Shown in pieces: positions 60,241 to 64,000 of a DNA stretch of 64,000 bases. The position numbers and the translations under genes were made by a program. This DNA comes from Flavobacteriales bacterium (GTDB lineage: Bacteria > Bacteroidota > Bacteroidia > JACJYZ01). The stretch spans positions 930,001 through 994,000 of the forward strand of contig JACJYZ010000002.1 in NCBI GenBank assembly GCA_020635855.1, given 5' to 3'. Under the pieces are notes generated by a model. It was not told where the DNA came from. It was given only the letters and a program-made list of their open reading frames with translations, and did not search any database. The stretch's first letter is position 1, and every line of letters begins with the position of its first letter.

Positions 60241-62207
60241 ACCACCTTTACTTCAACACGTCTGTTTTTCGCCTGATTTTCCTTGGTATCGTTGGGTACC
60301 GCCGGTTCTTTTTCTCCCTTGCCGACAACGGTCATGCGTTTGGCATCGATGCCATTCCGGAGGAAGTAATCATATACCGATTGCGCGCGGGTCTTGGACA
60401 GGCGCAGGTTGTAATCGTCACCCCCAACGCTGTCTGTATGTCCGGATATTTCAATCTTGACATCCTGTTTCTGGCGTAGGATGGTAAGCATTCTTTTTAC
60501 TTTTTCCACCGACTCCACATTCAGAAGGCCGATGTTGTACTCAAAGTACAGAATCTCCCATTTACCTTGTTCAGGTACCTGAGGCTTGGTGGGTTTGGTT
60601 GTGGCTACTGGGGTGGTTTCAGAGGTCGGTTTGTTGTTGGCTTCGGGTGTGGTGCCGGTTGCCGGATTTTTGGTCACAGCAGCGCCATCCGTGCCACTGG
60701 TATTCTTCACATCCTTGTTGTCTTTGTTCTCCGGAGTAGTGGTTGTTACCTCCGTTGTTTCTTCCGGACTGGCAGCATCGACCAATTCTTCCGCTTCAGT
60801 AGCCTCCTCTTCAACTTCTTCTTCACTGCTTGCATCCGCTTTCGGCTCTCCGCCTTCATTCATGTTTGACTCATCTTCGGAAATAACGATACGATAAAGG
60901 TCAAGTCCGCCATACCCGTTTTCACGTACGGACGCGAAATAGGCGTGGGTTCCGGCACGGTTGGTTACATAGAAAATGTTGTCGGCAGCAGTATTGATGG
61001 GGTAGCCGATGTTTTCCGGGTCGCTCCAACTGCCATCATCCTGAAGTTCTGTCTTGAAGATATCCATTCCGCCCATGCTCTTATGCCCTTTGGATGAGAA
61101 GTAAAGGGCTTTTCCATCCGGATGAATGAACGGGCTGTCCTCGTCATATTCCGTGTTCACATTGCTTGGCATGAGTGTGGCAGATCCCCAGTCGCCATTG
61201 TTGTCTTTGTGAGAAACATACAGATCAAGGCCACCCGGACCACCCACGCGTTCGCTTGAGAAATACATGGTTTGGCCGTCTTCCGTTACGGTTACGTGTG
61301 ACTCGTAAGCCGGCGAGTTGATGTGTGCGTTGAGTTCTTCGGGTTCTGTCCAGGAATCACCCATGCGGGTGGATTGGTAGATGTTGCCATCGTCCCCGTT
61401 GGCTTTGTATAGGTACAATGTATTACCGTCGGGTGAAAGGCTGATGCTGGCTTCGTGGTCAGGGGTGTTGATGGTTCCTCCGATGCTTACCGGGTTGGAC
61501 CAGGCACGACCCTCAATGTGTGAAATGTAAATGTCTTCGTAGTACTGACCATCAAGTCCGACTTTCTCGCCTGTACTGCCTGCACGGGTGGAGGTGAAGA
61601 TCAACGTGGTTTCATCTGCAGAAATCACCGGTGCATAATCATTGTAAGCGCTGTTGATACGGGATCCGAGGTTGGTGATGAACACAGGCAGGGGATTCTC
61701 CATCAACTCACGTGCATTTCTGCATTGATCCAGGCGATGATCCACCTCTTTGATCAACTCCGGGTCAGAATCCTGAATCAGCTGCTTGAATGCCGAATAG
61801 TAATATTCGGCGCTGTCGATCTGGTGCAGGAAATGAAAGGCTTCTGCCAAATAGAAATAGCTGTCGACCGGAGCCTGAGTCTCTTTCGGGTGCCCGGTTC
61901 GGTATTCGTGTGTTGTATTTTGAATGGCCTTCCTGAAATAGGTAATTGACTTCTCCTGATCCACCGGAAAATTGAACGAATATGAATTGAAAAGGCACAC
62001 ACCGATCTTGAAAGAAAGGTTGGCATTGTCGGGTTGCATTTCAGCCAACCTGGTGAAAAGTGGCAAGGCCTTCTCATAATTGGAAACCCCAATAAACCTT
62101 TCGGCTTCCAGAAATGTCTTTTTGAAATCGACGCTCTCTTCCTGTGCCAAAGTCACAAGGGGAGAGACGGCCAAAATGGTAATCAAAAGGCGCTTAAGTG
62201 AAGGCAT
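60234..62207 (-). CDS. PorE-like TPR / beta-propeller / OmpA protein
   Basis: 657 residues. Signal peptide (LLITILAVSPLVTLAQ); TPR-like helices (about 30-165: NYEKALPLFTRLAEMQPDNA); PD40-type propeller (about 190-450; repeats such as ISLSPDGNTLYLY, VTEDGQTMYFSSERVGG and FIHPDGKALYFSSKG); acidic Thr/Pro linker; C-terminal OmpA domain (ISGHTDSVGGDDYNLRLSKTRA) that holds peptidoglycan. This order matches PorE of T9SS, which anchors the machine to the cell wall, although many paralogues exist. A perfect TTTG/TATCTTTG promoter lies upstream. Confidence 0.93.
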   Translation of the reverse strand: MPSLKRLLITILAVSPLVTLAQEESVDFKKTFLEAERFIGVSNYEKALPLFTRLAEMQPDNANLSFKIGVCLFNSYSFNFPVDQEKSITYFRKAIQNTTHEYRTGHPKETQAPVDSYFYLAEAFHFLHQIDSAEYYYSAFKQLIQDSDPELIKEVDHRLDQCRNARELMENPLPVFITNLGSRINSAYNDYAPVISADETTLIFTSTRAGSTGEKVGLDGQYYEDIYISHIEGRAWSNPVSIGGTINTPDHEASISLSPDGNTLYLYKANGDDGNIYQSTRMGDSWTEPEELNAHINSPAYESHVTVTEDGQTMYFSSERVGGPGGLDLYVSHKDNNGDWGSATLMPSNVNTEYDEDSPFIHPDGKALYFSSKGHKSMGGMDIFKTELQDDGSWSDPENIGYPINTAADNIFYVTNRAGTHAYFASVRENGYGGLDLYRIVISEDESNMNEGGEPKADASSEEEVEEEATEAEELVDAASPEETTEVTTTTPENKDNKDVKNTSGTDGAAVTKNPATGTTPEANNKPTSETTPVATTKPTKPQVPEQGKWEILYFEYNIGLLNVESVEKVKRMLTILRQKQDVKIEISGHTDSVGGDDYNLRLSKTRAQSVYDYFLRNGIDAKRMTVVGKGEKEPAVPNDTKENQAKNRRVEVKVVQ

Positions 62208-62682
62208 GTGCGGTGTATAATGGATGTGCGCGCAAAGATATCTTTTCCGAACATTAATGCCAAATCAAAACAGGAGACAGAAAGCGGATCGGGATGCCTG
62301 TGGATACCCCGTGGTTGCTACGTCGAATTGATGATAACAATAGCTGAGCGTGGTGTTTTTTTCTTTGAATACACCAGTCCCCCATTCTTTGCAATATCAG
62401 TCATGGAAGGAGTTTTACTTCATTCGGAATCAAAAACCAATCGTTTTTGAAACCTCCTGAGATATTCCCCGAGCCATCCGTTTGTGCTAAAAATTGACAG
62501 AGTTGGATTCGGGAATCTGAGTGGTCGCAAAAGAGCGATGATTGTCTGTTCCTCTGGGAATGCATTCAGGATGTTGGGCAGGACATGTGTATGCAGTTAC
62601 ACAGAAATCTGTTGATAAAATTTTTATTTGTTAATTTACTGCATTACTTTGCGGGTTACCTTGCAAGGATAATGGGTTTATA
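62208..62682. other. Divergent intergenic region
   Basis: 475 bases between two divergent genes. Only the PorE-like promoter is clear. A plus-strand open frame (62208-62450) has no family features and no promoter, so it is not called. A partial -7-like box (TTACTTTG) lies about 40 bases before the next gene. Confidence 0.55.
62233..62264 (-). promoter_or_regulatory. Promoter of the PorE-like gene
   Basis: Minus-strand TTTG (62261-62264), 20 bases, TATCTTTG (62233-62240). Perfect match to the Bacteroidota consensus. Leader about 22 bases. Confidence 0.65.
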
Positions 62683-64000
62683 ATGAGTATTTTGCATTTC
62701 CGCTTTTTTTTACTGAGTCTGGTGCTTGTCGCAGGTGGTATTCGTAAAGCCAATGCACAGGAGGAAGACAACTTACAACAACCTTTTTCCAATATAGATC
62801 CGGAAGATTTTTCGCCCAAAACCCTCCAGATGTTGTTGGTGCAAAAGATCAATGCGTATCGTCTGGAACAGGGGCTGGATTCGCTTGTGGGCCAGGAAAT
62901 AGCAGAAAAGGCATCGGCGGATCACTCTAAATTCATGGCCAAGATTGAACAGGCTGTGACCGAGGTGGGTGGTGGTAAGAAGAAGGATACCGGTAGCCGG
63001 GTGAAGTACTACGGCGGTTCACATCATGCCAAGGAACTGGTTGCCAAAGCCAATATCGCCAAAGGCCGCGACCCCTTTACCTACGATAAAGTAGCGGATG
63101 AAGTGGTCCAGAAGTGGATATCCAACAAACGCGACGCAGAGGTGCTTGCCGATGGAGGTTTGGTGTTTGCATCCGCAGGTGCAGCACTTGATCAGGAAGG
63201 AAAAAGGGTATATGTGTCGGTGGTTTTCGGGGCGTACGACATGTTGAATCAAGGGGCCGCCAAAAAGGAGGAATTGAGTTTTCCTTATTCCACAAAAAAG
63301 TACGGATTGAAAGCGGGTGATGAACGCTCTTGCAGAACCTGTGGGAAATTCCAGGACTTGCAGGATCTTCAGAAAGGGCTATCCATTGAAGGAAGTACAA
63401 TCTACTTTGAATATGACAACCTGAAACTGTTCAAACGGATGATTCGCCACCCCAAAGACGGCTTGGCCGTGGACATCGTCCAGAAAGAACAGTATCCGTG
63501 CGACAAGCCTTACAACATCATTGATCATGATCAGGTCAACAAAGGGGTTATGCTGAAACGCATGTATGCCAACAAGCTTTATAAACGCAATGAAATTAAA
63601 GATCGAAAAGCCAATAAGATCAGGGTACCGCTGGCTACATTGCCAGCCAATTTTGATAACCCGGATATAGAACTTAATCTGATGGTGATCATTGACAAGA
63701 TGGTGTGCGCCAATATCACCCGCAAGTTTATGGCTGAATCGGGTGTGGAATCGGTAACACCCCTGCACATGATTCCGGATACGGTTTTCGTGGCAACGGA
63801 TGGTGTGTACAAGCTGGCTGCCGATAAAACCGTACTGAACTTTAAAATTCCTTTCGACAAGAACAAGGCTGAATACAAACCGGAGGATATCAAGGCATTC
63901 ATCGCATCCCTCAATGAGCCTGATTTCATCGTGAAGGAATTGGAAATATATGCGTATTCCTCCATTGAAGGTGATTCATTGAAGAATGCCAAGTTGCAAC
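62683..64000 (+). CDS. CAP-domain protein with C-terminal OmpA-like region (cut by window end)
   Basis: 439 codons to the window edge, no stop. ATG at 62683 with signal peptide (FRFFLLSLVLVAGGIRKANAQ). Residues about 45-195 form a CAP/SCP-type domain (LLVQKINAYRLEQGLDSLVG, EKASADHSKFMAK, DEVVQKWISNKRDAEVL, VFGAYDM). A middle part with CRTCGK follows. The last 70 residues (FKIPFDKNKAEYKPEDIKAF, KELEIYAYSSIEGDSLKNAK) resemble the opening of an OmpA-type peptidoglycan-binding domain. Secreted or periplasmic; function unknown. Confidence 0.8.
   Translation, partial: MSILHFRFFLLSLVLVAGGIRKANAQEEDNLQQPFSNIDPEDFSPKTLQMLLVQKINAYRLEQGLDSLVGQEIAEKASADHSKFMAKIEQAVTEVGGGKKKDTGSRVKYYGGSHHAKELVAKANIAKGRDPFTYDKVADEVVQKWISNKRDAEVLADGGLVFASAGAALDQEGKRVYVSVVFGAYDMLNQGAAKKEELSFPYSTKKYGLKAGDERSCRTCGKFQDLQDLQKGLSIEGSTIYFEYDNLKLFKRMIRHPKDGLAVDIVQKEQYPCDKPYNIIDHDQVNKGVMLKRMYANKLYKRNEIKDRKANKIRVPLATLPANFDNPDIELNLMVIIDKMVCANITRKFMAESGVESVTPLHMIPDTVFVATDGVYKLAADKTVLNFKIPFDKNKAEYKPEDIKAFIASLNEPDFIVKELEIYAYSSIEGDSLKNAKLQ

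Noticed and set aside
62208..62450. 80-residue plus-strand frame
   Set aside because: It begins with GTG over the PorE-like promoter and lacks any family feature.

Overview
The window is a roughly 50% GC chromosomal segment from a member of the phylum Bacteroidota, probably an environmental lineage near the Flavobacteriia/Sphingobacteriia. The evidence is: several proteins with type IX secretion (T9SS) C-terminal sorting domains of types A and B; a DUF3467 gene directly behind rpoC; an IcmF-type fused mutase; PorE-like and PorT-like outer-membrane proteins; almost no Shine-Dalgarno sequences; and many TAnnTTTG -7 promoter boxes, often with TTG/TTTG about 19-23 bases upstream. No rRNA, tRNA, CRISPR array, prophage or intact insertion sequence was recognised.

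Layout. 1-2165: 3' part of rpoC plus a DUF3467 gene, closed by a strong terminator. 2166-3015: repeat-rich gene-free stretch. 3016-8799: a large T9SS adhesin-like protein, then, divergently, an outer-membrane protein and a lipoprotein-like type-B sorted protein in an overlapping pair. 9041-15185: a haem-c lipoprotein, a frameshifted methyltransferase, a POT peptide transporter, a membrane protein and a second T9SS protein. 15186-19178: cobalamin/siderophore-type binding protein, CBS-domain cysteine/cystathionine synthase and an FtsX/LolE-type permease, with a four-helix-bundle gene bounded by inverted repeats wedged between the last two. 19177-26981: NamZ-like muramidase, aminotransferase, two DUF1573 proteins, valS, a small membrane protein and a YdcF-like protein. 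27302-36077: icmF, a nucleoid-associated protein, a flavodoxin-like membrane protein, a STAS-like protein, an NADP-reductase-like protein with an in-frame insertion, a PLD/cardiolipin-synthase-like enzyme and a coiled-coil lipoprotein. 36093-38809: a glycosidase-like T9SS protein and an SRPBCC protein.

38882-44767 is a tight minus-strand operon: SAM hydrolase, LolA-like carrier, two FtsX permeases, LolD-like ATPase and outer-membrane barrel. Together these look like an envelope-spanning lipid or lipoprotein transport system. 44826-46263 is a plus-strand run (clpS, thioredoxin-like, nitroreductase), facing a pair of STAS-like paralogues. 47235-56924 holds cell-wall and envelope genes: M23/LysM peptidase, CPBP protease, MltF-like transglycosylase, WG-repeat lipoprotein, a protein with a 48-bp tandem repeat, small secreted proteins and an ACP phosphodiesterase. 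56988-64000: PorT-like barrel protein, GNAT, D-threonine-aldolase-like enzyme, PorE-like TPR/propeller/OmpA protein, and a CAP-domain protein cut by the window end.

The most notable observations are a shared promoter plus direct-repeat operator architecture upstream of two T9SS genes (6257-6327 and 14998-15068), the inverted-repeat-bounded four-helix-bundle element that appears to split an operon (17372-17941), the charged AT-richer in-frame insertion in the reductase gene (33260-33460), and the complete LolA/FtsX/FtsX/LolD/barrel cassette.
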